Source: QPIN01 sp965224575 (lineage in GTDB: Bacteria > Pseudomonadota > Gammaproteobacteria > Methylococcales > Methylomonadaceae). Taken from it: a stretch of DNA of 64,000 nucleotides. The stretch is taken from contig CBDCZQ010000004.1 of NCBI GenBank assembly GCA_965224575.1, positions 1 to 64,000 of the forward strand, read 5' to 3'. Positions 54,337-63,420 of the stretch are shown here, piece after piece. A model generated the notes under the pieces. The model did not search any database and was not told where the DNA came from. It was given only the letters and a program-made list of their open reading frames with translations. A program made the translations under genes and the position numbers. The number at the start of each line of letters is the position of its first letter. Position 1 is the first letter of the stretch.

Positions 54337-54939
54337 TTATTTTTGCTTCCAACTTCCATTTGAAGATTGATACCACCAGCCTGATTGGGCATTACTAATC
54401 CAACGAGTCGCAAAAGTTGATTTTATTTGATTTGCCCATTCAGGATGCCCATTTGCATTAGCAATTGCTTGGTAAAGACGTTGTCTATCTGCATTTTCGG
54501 CAGAAATTAATTTCTTTACTTTATTTCTATCTCTTAAAGGAATAGACCCTCTTCCAACAATAAAACCATCGGATTTTATTCCCACCACCCCATTTGCATA
54601 AAATGATTTTAAAGCAGAAAATCGACCTTGCATGGCAGATCGTAAATTAGAAACTTCACTGGTATTAACAGATAAATTAGCGGCTTCTGCATGGGCATTA
54701 GAGACAATTATATTTAAAACACTATCAATCACCTGATATGCGATATATTTCAATTCTAAATCATTTATTTTTGACTGGGGAGTCACATCTTCTTGAGGTT
54801 CTGTGTATGCCCCCTCTTCTGTTTGAATACCCTTAATAATCTCATCCGCAACTTTTTCTGCAGCAGCAGCAGGAAAGTAAATATTTATAGTGACACATGC
54901 AGTTAAAAGTAAAAAACTAAAAAATGAAACTTTTTTCAC
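54337..54939 (-). CDS. DUF1318 (YdbL-like) lipoprotein
   Basis: The 200-residue protein has a lipoprotein signal ending LTAC (Cys15), followed by VTINIYFPAAAAEKVADEII, a signature of the YnbE/DUF1318 group. The C-terminal half is the DUF1318 domain (VVGIKSDGFIVGR, LISAENADRQRLYQAIANANG, WYQS at the end). In E. coli ydbH-ynbE-ydbL act together at the envelope; YdbH is an AsmA-like protein. Here YnbE- and YdbL-like parts are fused. Its unlinked partner may be the DUF748 protein at 44973, which is speculation. Confidence 0.85.
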   Translation of the reverse strand: MKKVSFFSFLLLTACVTINIYFPAAAAEKVADEIIKGIQTEEGAYTEPQEDVTPQSKINDLELKYIAYQVIDSVLNIIVSNAHAEAANLSVNTSEVSNLRSAMQGRFSALKSFYANGVVGIKSDGFIVGRGSIPLRDRNKVKKLISAENADRQRLYQAIANANGHPEWANQIKSTFATRWISNAQSGWWYQSSNGSWKQK

Positions 54940-55078
54940 AATACTCTCCTTAATTCACCATTCACCTGAAAGAATTAAGGAGGTGGACACCATCATTACT
55001 TTCAAATAAAAGTTTGTTTTATTAATTAGAGTATTATAACTGATAACTTAGCTTGTCAGCAGTCGAGTGTTTAATCTA

Positions 55079-55564
55079 CTAATTATCCAGGCAATACGCT
55101 AAAGAAAACCTAATAATCAACAAAGTAATGGAGAGAGGAAACAATAAGAAATGTCCAGGAAAAGCAAGCGAAATTAAGACTGCAACCATAACAAACAAAG
55201 GGTTGGATATTACAAAACTGGAAAGCATTTGTAGGTTTTTAATTTCATCGCTACTCATCTTATTTTTTTGAGTTTTAAACAATAAAGAAAAAAATGCCGT
55301 AATAAAGGCAAAATATAATAAAAACACATAAAATACGGGGGATTCTTCTCTAAAAAAAGGAGGCCAATATGAAAGCCAGACTAGGATTGAACCCACGGCA
55401 AACAAATCATACTGCAAGTTAAAAGAAATTCTTTTAGACTGACTCACCGTTAGTAAGCAAACGCCAGCATATAGAAAATAATCTGACTGGAACAACGAAA
55501 TAACAGAACCATTGCTCTTGAGATAAAAACCCAGAAATAAGTTTATCAGAAGGAATATATACAT
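55079..55564 (-). CDS. Small polytopic membrane protein, unknown
   Basis: The 161-residue protein is almost entirely hydrophobic, with five predicted helices (about 2-20, 28-40, 52-70, 76-92 and 115-155 as a pair). The only polar part is KTQKNKMSSDEIK (about 94-106). No family is recognised. It stands alone between the DUF1318 and gloB genes. Confidence 0.6.
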   Translation of the reverse strand: MYIFLLINLFLGFYLKSNGSVISLFQSDYFLYAGVCLLTVSQSKRISFNLQYDLFAVGSILVWLSYWPPFFREESPVFYVFLLYFAFITAFFSLLFKTQKNKMSSDEIKNLQMLSSFVISNPLFVMVAVLISLAFPGHFLLFPLSITLLIIRFSLAYCLDN

Positions 55565-55803
55565 AGGCCAAGCAAAACTAAGTTACTTATACACAACTTA
55601 CTCTTCAACTTAAAAATAACTTTACTAAAGCAAAAGAGTATGTTTTTATTAAAAAATTAGCTATTAACATATTGTTTTTAAATGAACAACTAAAAACATC
55701 TAAAAATACTACGACTTACTATAACTTAGAGTTATAACAGCTTGCCGGACAATTATAAACAGACTTATCCACAAGGAATTTAGCCTGCACCACAATCTCC
55801 TCG

Positions 55804-56568
55804 CTAAAAATTATCTTTCAATTTGCGAATTTTTCTAAAAACTTCTACTGCAGGCATACTAACCATATCAATTGACTCTTGTAGAGCAAGGCTATCTTCT
55901 CTTAAGAATGGATTCGTCATTAACTCCTGTTCTAATGAACTTGGTATCGTTGTTTTGTTAGCCGTTCGAAGACTGTTAACTTCTTCAATTCTTTTGATCA
56001 GCTGTTTATTATCTGGCTCGAGCGTTAAGGCAAACTTACTATTATCCTGTGTATACTCATGTGCGCAGTATATTTTTGTTTGTTTTGGGAGGTTTTTTAA
56101 TAACTGTAATGAGTGCCACATTTGTTCTGCTGTACCTTCAAATAATCGACCACAGCCCATTGAAAACAAAGTATCACCACAAAATAAAGCAAGACTTTCA
56201 GCAAAATAATAGACTATATGCCCAAGCGTGTGACCCGGCGTTGCAATCACTTTTGCAATTTGATTGCCTAATTTTACTTCATCCCCTTGTTTAAGCGTTA
56301 TATCAATTCCAGGTATTCTTTGTGCATCTTGACCAAAACCTATTATTTGGCAGCCTGTTTGTTTTTTTAATTCTAAATTTGCCCCAACATGATCAGAATG
56401 GTGATGTGTATTGAGGATATAGTTTAGATTCCAGCCTTTGCCATTTAATAGATCAATCACTGGTTGGGCGATAGCAGGATCTACAACCGCTGTTTCCTTA
56501 GAATTTGGCTCGTGGATAATATAAATGTAATTATCGCTTAAAACGGGTAATTGTATGATTTCCAGCAT
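55804..56568 (-). CDS. gloB: Hydroxyacylglutathione hydrolase (glyoxalase II)
   Basis: GloB hydrolyses S-lactoylglutathione to lactate in methylglyoxal detoxification. The 254-residue metallo-beta-lactamase-fold protein has THHHSDHVG (metal ligands, about 54-62), GHTLGHIVYY, GDTLFSMGCGRLFEG and the C-terminal substrate-binding RENP-like region (NPFLREDS). It lies upstream of two hairpin repeats and lysS. Confidence 0.96.
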   Translation of the reverse strand: MLEIIQLPVLSDNYIYIIHEPNSKETAVVDPAIAQPVIDLLNGKGWNLNYILNTHHHSDHVGANLELKKQTGCQIIGFGQDAQRIPGIDITLKQGDEVKLGNQIAKVIATPGHTLGHIVYYFAESLALFCGDTLFSMGCGRLFEGTAEQMWHSLQLLKNLPKQTKIYCAHEYTQDNSKFALTLEPDNKQLIKRIEEVNSLRTANKTTIPSSLEQELMTNPFLREDSLALQESIDMVSMPAVEVFRKIRKLKDNF

Positions 56569-56586
56569 TTACATTTACCTTCTGAG

Positions 56587-56624
56587 TCTGTTGGGTTACC
56601 AAAAAGAGGCAGCCCAACCTACGG
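56587..56624. repeat. REP-like element (family 5), copy 1
   Basis: TCTGTTGGGTTA at one side and GCCCAACCTA at the other form a hairpin (GTTGGGTT/AGCCCAAC). A second copy with the same two arms is at 62255-62292. Short GTTGGG/CCCAAC REP-type elements are common in gammaproteobacteria. It is between gloB and lysS. Confidence 0.7.
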
Positions 56625-56644
56625 CTTAAATTACAAACGGCAAC

Positions 56645-58141
56645 CTAGTTTTTAGGTCTCATCTGAGGAAAAAGTAGAACATCTCTGATTGATGGAGCAT
56701 CAGTAAACAACATAACCAATCGATCAACCCCTATCCCTTCGCCAGCGGTAGGAGGCATTCCATGTTCTAATGCGACAATATAATCTGCATCAAAATGCAT
56801 AGCTTCATCATCACCAGCTTCTTTTTCTTCGACTTGTTTTTGGAAACGTTCTGCCTGGTCTTCCGCGTCATTCAGCTCTGTAAAGCCATTAGCTATTTCA
56901 CGGCCACCGACAAAGAATTCAAAGCGATCAGTCACATGAGGGTCATCATTATTTCTTTTTGCTAAAGGCGAGACTTCTACAGGATAAGCAGTGATAAAAG
57001 TTGGATTGATTAAACGATGCTCAACTGTTTTTTCAAAAATTTCGATTTGAACTTTACCCAAACCATATCCCTCTTTTATTGGTATGTGTAAATTTTCTGC
57101 GACTTTAACAGCAGAATCACGATTATCAATATCATTGATAGATAAATCTGTATTGAAGCGCAAAATGGATTCAACTACGGTCATTCTGTCAAAGGGTTTT
57201 CCAAAATCAAATTCATACTCTTGGTATTTTACAACCGTATTCCCAACAACCTCTTCAGCTAGTCCTTTTAACATCGCTTCAGTTAAGTCCATTAACTCTC
57301 CATATTCTGCATAAGCCTGATAAAACTCTAGCATGGTGAATTCAGGATTGTGACGTGAAGATAAGCCTTCGTTACGAAAGTTTCGGTTAATTTCAAACAC
57401 ACGTTCAAAACCACCGACAACTAGGCGCTTTAAATAAAGTTCTGGTGCAATACGAAGGTATAATCCCATATCTAAAGCGTTATGGTGCGTTTCAAAAGGA
57501 CGTGCCGTAGCACCACCCGGAATTGCTTGCATCATCGGGGTTTCAACTTCTAAAAACTTTCTTTCTGTCAAAAATTGACGAATGTAAGCAACAATTTGAG
57601 ATCGAATTAAAAAAGTCTTACGCGACTCATCATTCATGATTAAATCCAGATAACGCTGTCTGTATTTAATTTCTTGATCGACTACACCATGGAATTTTTC
57701 TGGCAAAGGTCGTAAGGCTTTAGTTAATAGTCTAATATCATCAACTCTAACACTAAGTTCTCCTACTTTAGTTTTAAACAATATACCTTCTGCACCAATA
57801 ATATCGCCAATATCCCATTTTTTAAATTGTTCGTTATAGAAGCCTTCTGCCAAAGTATCCCGTGTAACATAAAGCTGAATTTTGCCAGACATATCCTGAA
57901 TATGACAAAAACTAGCTTTACCCATAATTCTTCTGGTCATTATTCGACCAGCAATTTTAACCCGAGCAGGCTGTTCCTCTAATTCTTCAGTGGTCTTTTC
58001 TCCATATTCTGCTAACAGCTCCCCACTCACCACATTACGACGAAAGTCGGTTGGAAATGCAATTCCATTTTCGCGTATTGCATCAAGCTTGCTGCGGCGT
58101 TGTTTAATTTGTTCTTGTTCGTCTTGCTGGTTTTCTGACAT
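56645..58141 (-). CDS. lysS: Lysine-tRNA ligase (class II)
   Basis: The 498-residue synthetase has an N-terminal OB-fold anticodon domain (about 60-145; VKIAGRIMTRRIMGKASFCHI) and a class II catalytic domain with motif 1 (FLEVETPMMQAIPGGATA), motif 2 (FRNEGLSSRHNPEFTMLEFY) and motif 3 (GEGIGVDRLVMLFT). It follows prfB on the same strand, the usual prfB-lysS order. Confidence 0.98.
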   Translation of the reverse strand: MSENQQDEQEQIKQRRSKLDAIRENGIAFPTDFRRNVVSGELLAEYGEKTTEELEEQPARVKIAGRIMTRRIMGKASFCHIQDMSGKIQLYVTRDTLAEGFYNEQFKKWDIGDIIGAEGILFKTKVGELSVRVDDIRLLTKALRPLPEKFHGVVDQEIKYRQRYLDLIMNDESRKTFLIRSQIVAYIRQFLTERKFLEVETPMMQAIPGGATARPFETHHNALDMGLYLRIAPELYLKRLVVGGFERVFEINRNFRNEGLSSRHNPEFTMLEFYQAYAEYGELMDLTEAMLKGLAEEVVGNTVVKYQEYEFDFGKPFDRMTVVESILRFNTDLSINDIDNRDSAVKVAENLHIPIKEGYGLGKVQIEIFEKTVEHRLINPTFITAYPVEVSPLAKRNNDDPHVTDRFEFFVGGREIANGFTELNDAEDQAERFQKQVEEKEAGDDEAMHFDADYIVALEHGMPPTAGEGIGVDRLVMLFTDAPSIRDVLLFPQMRPKN

Positions 58142-58199
58142 GTTTTTGTATATTGATTCTTAAATTAAGGTTTTTATAATCTGTTAACGGTTTATAGTT

Positions 58200-59297
58200 T
58201 TACAACCCACTTTTTAGACTAGCTTCCATAAACTGGTTTAGGTCGCCATCTAATACGGCTTGGGTATTGCCTGTTTCTACATTGGTTCTTAAATCTTTAA
58301 TTCTGGACTGGTCAAGTACATAAGATCTGATTTGACTACCCCAGCCTATATCAGATTTACTATCTTCAACTGATTGTTGTGATTCTGAGCGTTTAGATAA
58401 TTCCAATTCATATAATTTTGATTTTAATTGTTTCATGCAGGATGCTTTATTTTTGTGCTGAGAGCGATCATTTTGGCATTGAACAACTATTCCCGTAGGC
58501 TCATGTGTAATTCGTACGGCTGATTCTGTTTTATTAACGTGCTGTCCGCCTGCACCACTAGCACGATAAACATCGGTTCTTAAGTCAGCTGGATTAATAT
58601 CTATCTCAATATCATCATCTATTTCAGGGCTAACAAAAACAGAGGCAAAAGAAGTGTGTCTTCTGCTACCTGAATCGAAAGGTGACTTTCTTACCAAACG
58701 ATGGACTCCGGTTTCTGTGCGCAACCATCCATAGGCATAATCGCCTTCAAATTTTATTGTTGCACTTTTGATCCCTGCAACTTCGCCTTGCGATTCTTCT
58801 AATAACTCAGTTTTAAACCCATTACTTTCACCCCAGCGTAAATACATTCGCTCAATCATTGAAGCCCAGTCTTGGGCTTCAGTACCACCCGATCCTGATT
58901 GAACATCCAGAAAGGCATTATTGGCATCCATTTCACCAGAAAACATACGTCTAAATTCTAATTCAGCCACCTGCTTTTCAAAGTTTTGGGTGTCCTCAGC
59001 GACTGAGTCCACAGATTCATCATCATTTTCTTCAACGGCCATTTCCAGCAATTCAGACGCATCTGATAAGCCGGACTCTAAATTGTTAATCGTATTGACG
59101 ATACCTTCTAAAATTCCACGTTCTTTTCCTAGGGCTTGTGCTCTGTCAGGAGCATTCCATACTTCAGGGTCTTCAAGTTCTCTTAAAACTTCAATAAGAC
59201 GTTCGTTTTTTATTTCAAAATCAAGATAATCTTTAAGTGCCTTTCCTCTTTGAGTTAAATCGAGAATAGCGTTTTTTATTGGATTGATTTCTTGCAT
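58200..59297 (-). CDS. prfB: Peptide chain release factor 2 (no programmed frameshift)
   Basis: RF2 reads UAA and UGA stop codons. The 365-residue protein has the SPF stop-recognition motif (RKSPFDSGSRRHTSF) and the GGQ catalytic motif (GAGGQHVNK, about residue 249). It is encoded in one uninterrupted frame. At the position where E. coli prfB has CTT TGA C, the sequence is TAT CTT GAT, with no in-frame TGA and no extra base. The N-terminus (MQEINPIKNAILDLTQRG) aligns with RF2, so the whole protein is read without a +1 shift. Confidence 0.98.
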   Translation of the reverse strand: MQEINPIKNAILDLTQRGKALKDYLDFEIKNERLIEVLRELEDPEVWNAPDRAQALGKERGILEGIVNTINNLESGLSDASELLEMAVEENDDESVDSVAEDTQNFEKQVAELEFRRMFSGEMDANNAFLDVQSGSGGTEAQDWASMIERMYLRWGESNGFKTELLEESQGEVAGIKSATIKFEGDYAYGWLRTETGVHRLVRKSPFDSGSRRHTSFASVFVSPEIDDDIEIDINPADLRTDVYRASGAGGQHVNKTESAVRITHEPTGIVVQCQNDRSQHKNKASCMKQLKSKLYELELSKRSESQQSVEDSKSDIGWGSQIRSYVLDQSRIKDLRTNVETGNTQAVLDGDLNQFMEASLKSGL

Positions 59298-59428
59298 AAA
59301 ATGATTTTATCTATTGATCTAAAGCTAAAACCAGCAAGGCTTAAAGCTATATTGAAATGTTATTAGTTTATATCGCTAGCCTCAGCGGACTGCGCCTTAT
59401 GGTAGTCCGTTGGAAGCTATTGTTAGAA

Positions 59429-60025
59429 TTATTTTTTGCGTTTTAGTGAAAATGAATTTATAAAATCCATAACTATAACTTCATTGCTGGCTTTATAAAA
59501 ATCTACTCTTAACACCTCATCTTCAATTGGTGATGAAACAGTAACTAAAGTCTTAATCTTTTCATTTTCGTTAAGATCATATCTAAAAAATATTACCTCG
59601 CCACGATTGTATATTTTTAGATTATGCCCTCCAAATTCTTTAATTGATTTCCTCCATTCATTGACTTGAGAATTATTGGTTATATTCTTATCATAAATGG
59701 CAAGAAGAATATCACGCTTAGTTGGTAACTTATATAATTCAGGATCATATGCAAGCTTATTTTCCTCATCAACAACTAACAAAGGTACTTGATTAGCATT
59801 TATAACCCCTACAAAATCTCGAGTTACAAAACTATGTTTAACAATTGAGTCTTTAGGAACTTTGAAAGTATATTCTACTTTATTCGTTGTTAGGATCGCT
59901 TTACCTCCATGCTCAGTTATTGTTGTATCCGTACTAGTAGCAGTATCCACTCGAGGAGTATCAGCTATAGATTGTACTGAAAATACAACTAAAGCTATGG
60001 TTAAATAATTAGCTATAAAATACAT
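59429..60025 (-). CDS. Secreted protein of unknown function
   Basis: The 198-residue protein has a signal peptide (about 1-22, ending SIA) and a mostly beta-rich mature part. It has no recognised domain and only short hydrophobic stretches. Its ATG lies one base after the stop of the 115-codon gene upstream, so the two are co-translated. A hairpin (CGGACT/AGTCCG, 59386-59407) follows its stop. Confidence 0.55.
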   Translation of the reverse strand: MYFIANYLTIALVVFSVQSIADTPRVDTATSTDTTITEHGGKAILTTNKVEYTFKVPKDSIVKHSFVTRDFVGVINANQVPLLVVDEENKLAYDPELYKLPTKRDILLAIYDKNITNNSQVNEWRKSIKEFGGHNLKIYNRGEVIFFRYDLNENEKIKTLVTVSSPIEDEVLRVDFYKASNEVIVMDFINSFSLKRKK

Positions 60026-60026
60026 A

Positions 60027-60374
60027 TTAAAACCCCCGACTCGCTGCCTTTATAAGGCTAATATGCTGAAGACCTCTAGCAGATAGGCAAGAGGAATTCA
60101 TTGCTTTACTTGATGATGAGTTACTTATTTTATACTTATTCAGAGCCATTTCCGATATATACTTTATTGCAGCTTTAAATGCCCCAAAAGGACTAGTTGG
60201 TAGTGTTGTGATGAAAGCTACACCTAATGAGCAGTTTCTGACATCTGCCATCAAATGATATAGCTGAACCGCAGCTTTTTCATTCCATCTATAGTCAGGC
60301 ATCTCATTGTCCCCACCTGACAAATCATAATAAATATCTGCACAATGTTTTCTTTGTTCCGCTGAAAGCCCCAC
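60027..60374 (-). CDS. Small protein of unknown function
   Basis: The 115-residue protein is basic and mostly alpha-helical, rich in Ser and Lys at the end. It has no signal peptide or strong membrane helix; a mildly hydrophobic stretch (VRNCSLGVAFITTLPTSPFGAFKAA) lies in the middle. No family is recognised. It is coupled to the secreted protein downstream. Confidence 0.5.
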   Translation of the reverse strand: MGLSAEQRKHCADIYYDLSGGDNEMPDYRWNEKAAVQLYHLMADVRNCSLGVAFITTLPTSPFGAFKAAIKYISEMALNKYKISNSSSSKAMNSSCLSARGLQHISLIKAASRGF

Positions 60375-60607
60375 ATATTCACCTTTAAAATTATTAAAGC
60401 TTTATGCTACCACAGCCAAGGTTTTACAGACGGATTCTTCTGCTAAAACAATATTTTCCAGTCATGAAAAAACTATTGTTGCCTTATCCATAGTGCCCCC
60501 TACTCTGCTAATTTTCAGACTGAAATAAAACTACTCTGGATTTGGCTCTCTTCTAACAAACCGATAACTATGAATTCTTTGAAATATTCTGCCTAAAATT
60601 TAGAAGC

Positions 60608-61297
60608 TTAATAAATCCCCCACTTTTCTTGATGCGAACCAAGCTCTCCAGGATAAAAAAAATATTTTGCCCTCACAAATCCTAAAAGTTCAGAAAATAC
60701 AACTCTTGCACCAATACTAGTTTTCCACCACTGTCGTAATTTAAATCCATTAGGAGGAGCCGAAATAATGCCGATTTTAACTTGATCAGAAAAAGCCATT
60801 TTATAGAGTAAATGTGTCCTTCGTGCATGTACATGATCAGAAAACACGTCCATAGATACTAAGCCTTTTTGATTAGCGGCAAACCATTCACGAACCATCA
60901 CTGCACTTAAAAATGTACGGTTTTGTGCTGATGCCGGTGCAGGAACTACATTAAGCTGAGAATTATCAAATCCTAGTGTCCGTATAAAAGCCGCAGCTGA
61001 TTCAGCATGAGTTTTATAGTCTGATTTGAGCTGACCTATAATAGGCCCTCCCGTAGTAATAAGTGCTTCATAATTACCTTTTTTATAAATATTCAAAGCA
61101 TGTAATAGACTGATGGGGTCAACCCAACCTTCTACAACCAAGTATCTACCAGCGATAGGTTTGTTCTCAGCTAAAAATGCAGCAACATTTCTGATTACAA
61201 AAAAGGAAAATATCGTTAGAACTACAGCTATAACACAAAAACCAAAAAAAGTGGGTAACCAGACTTGCCTTTCTTTAAAAAGAGCAGGAGGCTGCAA
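60608..61297 (-). CDS. YdcF/ElyC-like (DUF218) membrane protein
   Basis: The 229-residue protein has an N-terminal membrane helix (about 14-36) and a DUF218-like Rossmannoid domain: VVEGWVDP, ALITTGGPI, NRTFLSAVMVREWF, and VFSDHVHARRTHLLYKMAF. SanA, ElyC and YdcF proteins act at the cell envelope. The stop of the CDF gene upstream is adjacent (one base apart), so the two form an operon. Confidence 0.82.
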   Translation of the reverse strand: MQPPALFKERQVWLPTFFGFCVIAVVLTIFSFFVIRNVAAFLAENKPIAGRYLVVEGWVDPISLLHALNIYKKGNYEALITTGGPIIGQLKSDYKTHAESAAAFIRTLGFDNSQLNVVPAPASAQNRTFLSAVMVREWFAANQKGLVSMDVFSDHVHARRTHLLYKMAFSDQVKIGIISAPPNGFKLRQWWKTSIGARVVFSELLGFVRAKYFFYPGELGSHQEKWGIY

Positions 61298-62230
61298 TTA
61301 TTTACCTAACTTTGTAAGTATTGAATGCTTTGCCTCTGCTTCGATAAAAATTCGTTTAACACTTGGAAACTGAGCCTTAATTTTTTTAGATAGCTGTTCT
61401 ATCACTTGTTCAATATCATCTGCTTTTGCAGAATCGACGAAAGTCGCACTCAGGTTTAATAAAATATAATCAGGCCCCATGTGCATCGTTAGGACTTCGT
61501 TAACATGTTGAATTTTACTATTGGATATGGCAATTTTTTTAATTTTATTATTAGTCGCCTGATTAGCTCCTTCGCCAATAAGTAAACCTTTAGTTTCTAT
61601 CGCTAACCAAACTGCTGTTCCCGCCAAAATACAGCCAATAATAACGGAAGCAATACCATCAAATTCTAAAATGCCCGTTGACTGGGAAAGATAAACGCCT
61701 AATAACGCAACAAACAAGCCAATGGTTGCTGCAAAATCCTCAAACAAAACAACAAATAAAGAAGGGTCTTTGCTTTGTTGTATGGCTTCAAAATAACCCC
61801 AATTTCCTTTTACCTTAACAAATTGTTTAAATGCTATTGTAAAGGAAGCACCTTCAAATATGATTGCCAAGATTAAGACAACATAGTTAATCATTGGGTT
61901 TTCTATTGGCTTGGGGTGAAAAATGGTATGGATTCCTTCATAAAATGAAACACCAGCCCCTACTGCAAAGATTAATATTGCAACAATAAAACTCCAGAAA
62001 TAGACTTCCTTGCCATAGCCAAAAGGAAAGTTTTCGTCTGCGGGTTTACTAGCACGCTTTAATCCATAAAGTAATAATACTTGGTTTCCTGTGTCTACAA
62101 GTGAATGGATTCCTTCAGAAAACATGGCGGAGCTTCCTGTTAAAGTAGCGGCAATAAACTTGGTTATTGCGACTAACGAGTTTCCAATTAAAGCAGCCCA
62201 AATTGCAGATTTAGAACCTGTTGCAGACAT
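61298..62230 (-). CDS. Cation diffusion facilitator transporter
   Basis: The 310-residue protein has about six helices and a C-terminal cytoplasmic domain. Ligand-region motifs are visible: SEGIHSLVDTGNQ in helix 2 and FEDFAATIGLF in helix 5. CDF carriers export Zn2+, Co2+ or Fe2+ by antiport. Which metal cannot be told. It is followed without a gap by the YdcF-like gene. Confidence 0.92.
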   Translation of the reverse strand: MSATGSKSAIWAALIGNSLVAITKFIAATLTGSSAMFSEGIHSLVDTGNQVLLLYGLKRASKPADENFPFGYGKEVYFWSFIVAILIFAVGAGVSFYEGIHTIFHPKPIENPMINYVVLILAIIFEGASFTIAFKQFVKVKGNWGYFEAIQQSKDPSLFVVLFEDFAATIGLFVALLGVYLSQSTGILEFDGIASVIIGCILAGTAVWLAIETKGLLIGEGANQATNNKIKKIAISNSKIQHVNEVLTMHMGPDYILLNLSATFVDSAKADDIEQVIEQLSKKIKAQFPSVKRIFIEAEAKHSILTKLGK

Positions 62231-62254
62231 AAAAATTCCTTAATATTTTGATAG

Positions 62255-62292
62255 TTCTGTTGGGTTAACGGTGGAGCAGTTAGCCCAACCTA
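62255..62292. repeat. REP-like element (family 5), copy 2
   Basis: TCTGTTGGGTTA and GCCCAACCTA repeat the arms of the copy at 56587-56624 around a different 16-base centre. It lies between the Rieske gene stop and the CDF start on the minus strand. Confidence 0.7.
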
Positions 62293-62319
62293 TATTCGAA
62301 ATAGCTTAGGATTAAAGGT

Positions 62320-62640
62320 TTAATCCCATCGGTTATCTCTAACTTGTAAACGTCCATTTTCAATGCGTATTGGGAAAACGTCAACATTTTCATAAGCAGG
62401 GGCACATTTTACTTCCCCTGTTTTCACACAAAATCTAGCGCCATGCCTTGGGCAAATTATTTCATCTCCATCCAGCTCGCCACTGGCAATTTCAGCACCG
62501 TCATGGGTACAAACATCTTCAATCGCGTAAAATTGTTCATCAATTTTAAAAATGGCAACTTCTGTTCCGTCAACATCTACTATAATATTTTCTTTATTTG
62601 CCAATGCATTAGCATCACAAACATCAATCCAATCTGTCAT
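62320..62640 (-). CDS. Rieske 2Fe-2S ferredoxin
   Basis: The 106-residue protein is a single Rieske domain with two cluster motifs, CTHDG and CPRHG (about residues 43-65). This is the small non-haem ferredoxin type seen beside suf genes and dioxygenase systems. It lies one base after rsmJ, so co-transcription with rsmJ, sufU and sufS is likely. Its electron partner is unknown. Confidence 0.92.
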   Translation of the reverse strand: MTDWIDVCDANALANKENIIVDVDGTEVAIFKIDEQFYAIEDVCTHDGAEIASGELDGDEIICPRHGARFCVKTGEVKCAPAYENVDVFPIRIENGRLQVRDNRWD

Positions 62641-62641
62641 T

Positions 62642-63415
62642 TTAGTTTTTTAAATAAACATCATATCTAAGTAATTTTCCGCTGAAACTATCACTTGGTT
62701 TACCTGCTAATGGCTCAGCATAATTAGGGCTTTTAACAACGACTCTTTTTGTTGCTGTTTGAAATGCCTTAGTAAAAAGTTGTTCTTTATCCTCATCATT
62801 ACCTAATAAATCACGCAAAACAGTCATTGATTTTTTAGCTAGTGCTGATTTTTTTCGTTTAGCTGGAAACATCGGGTCTATATAGATACATTCTGGCTTT
62901 TCAACTAATTTTGAAAACTCTTCAATTGCATTACCAAAAATTAACTCAGGCACTTTAAGTAAGCGTTTTTTTACCCATTCCTGTTCTGACAACCGCTTAA
63001 AACCATCGTTTAATAATTCAATCATAATTGGGGATCTTTCTATACATCTCAGACCATAACCCATTCGAAAAATATGTAAACCATCCTGACCCCAGCCTGT
63101 CGTTGCATCCACAACAGTCGTCGTTTTTCGTCCTAACGCTTGTGCCAATGCACCTTTTTTGGGTGCAGGCCAAGAATGCTGTTCACCAGGCCGGGGAGCT
63201 ATTTCAACCATTAAGCCCCCTTTTTTCAGATGTTCTCGATCGAGTAATTTTAAACAATCATCACGCCACGTTAAAAAAAACAACTCAGGAGTATCTGCGT
63301 CTATAGATTGATAGAGAGGAGTTTTAAGTCTTTCAGCCAATCTGATATATTGATTAAATTCACCTTGTCCTTGGTAAAAAACGGCAAGTTTTCCATCGTA
63401 GAAAGAACTAATCAC
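62642..63415 (-). CDS. rsmJ: 16S rRNA (guanine-1516-N2)-methyltransferase RsmJ-like
   Basis: The 257-residue SAM-dependent methyltransferase resembles RsmJ (YhiQ), which makes m2G1516 in 16S rRNA. The motifs are GALAQALGRK, DATTGWGQDGLHIFRMG (SAM loop), ERSPIMIELLNDGFKR, IYIDPMFPAKRKKSALAKK and the final RVVVKSPNYAEPL. It sits between sufU (five bases upstream) and the Rieske gene. Confidence 0.93.
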   Translation of the reverse strand: MISSFYDGKLAVFYQGQGEFNQYIRLAERLKTPLYQSIDADTPELFFLTWRDDCLKLLDREHLKKGGLMVEIAPRPGEQHSWPAPKKGALAQALGRKTTTVVDATTGWGQDGLHIFRMGYGLRCIERSPIMIELLNDGFKRLSEQEWVKKRLLKVPELIFGNAIEEFSKLVEKPECIYIDPMFPAKRKKSALAKKSMTVLRDLLGNDEDKEQLFTKAFQTATKRVVVKSPNYAEPLAGKPSDSFSGKLLRYDVYLKN

Positions 63416-63420
63416 TAAAA

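Noticed and set aside
55587..55773. Two DnaA-box-like sites (TTATACACA at 55587, TTATCCACA at 55765) as a replication origin
   Set aside because: In DNA this AT-rich such motifs are expected by chance; another occurs near 40147, and no dnaA, dnaN or gidA is nearby.
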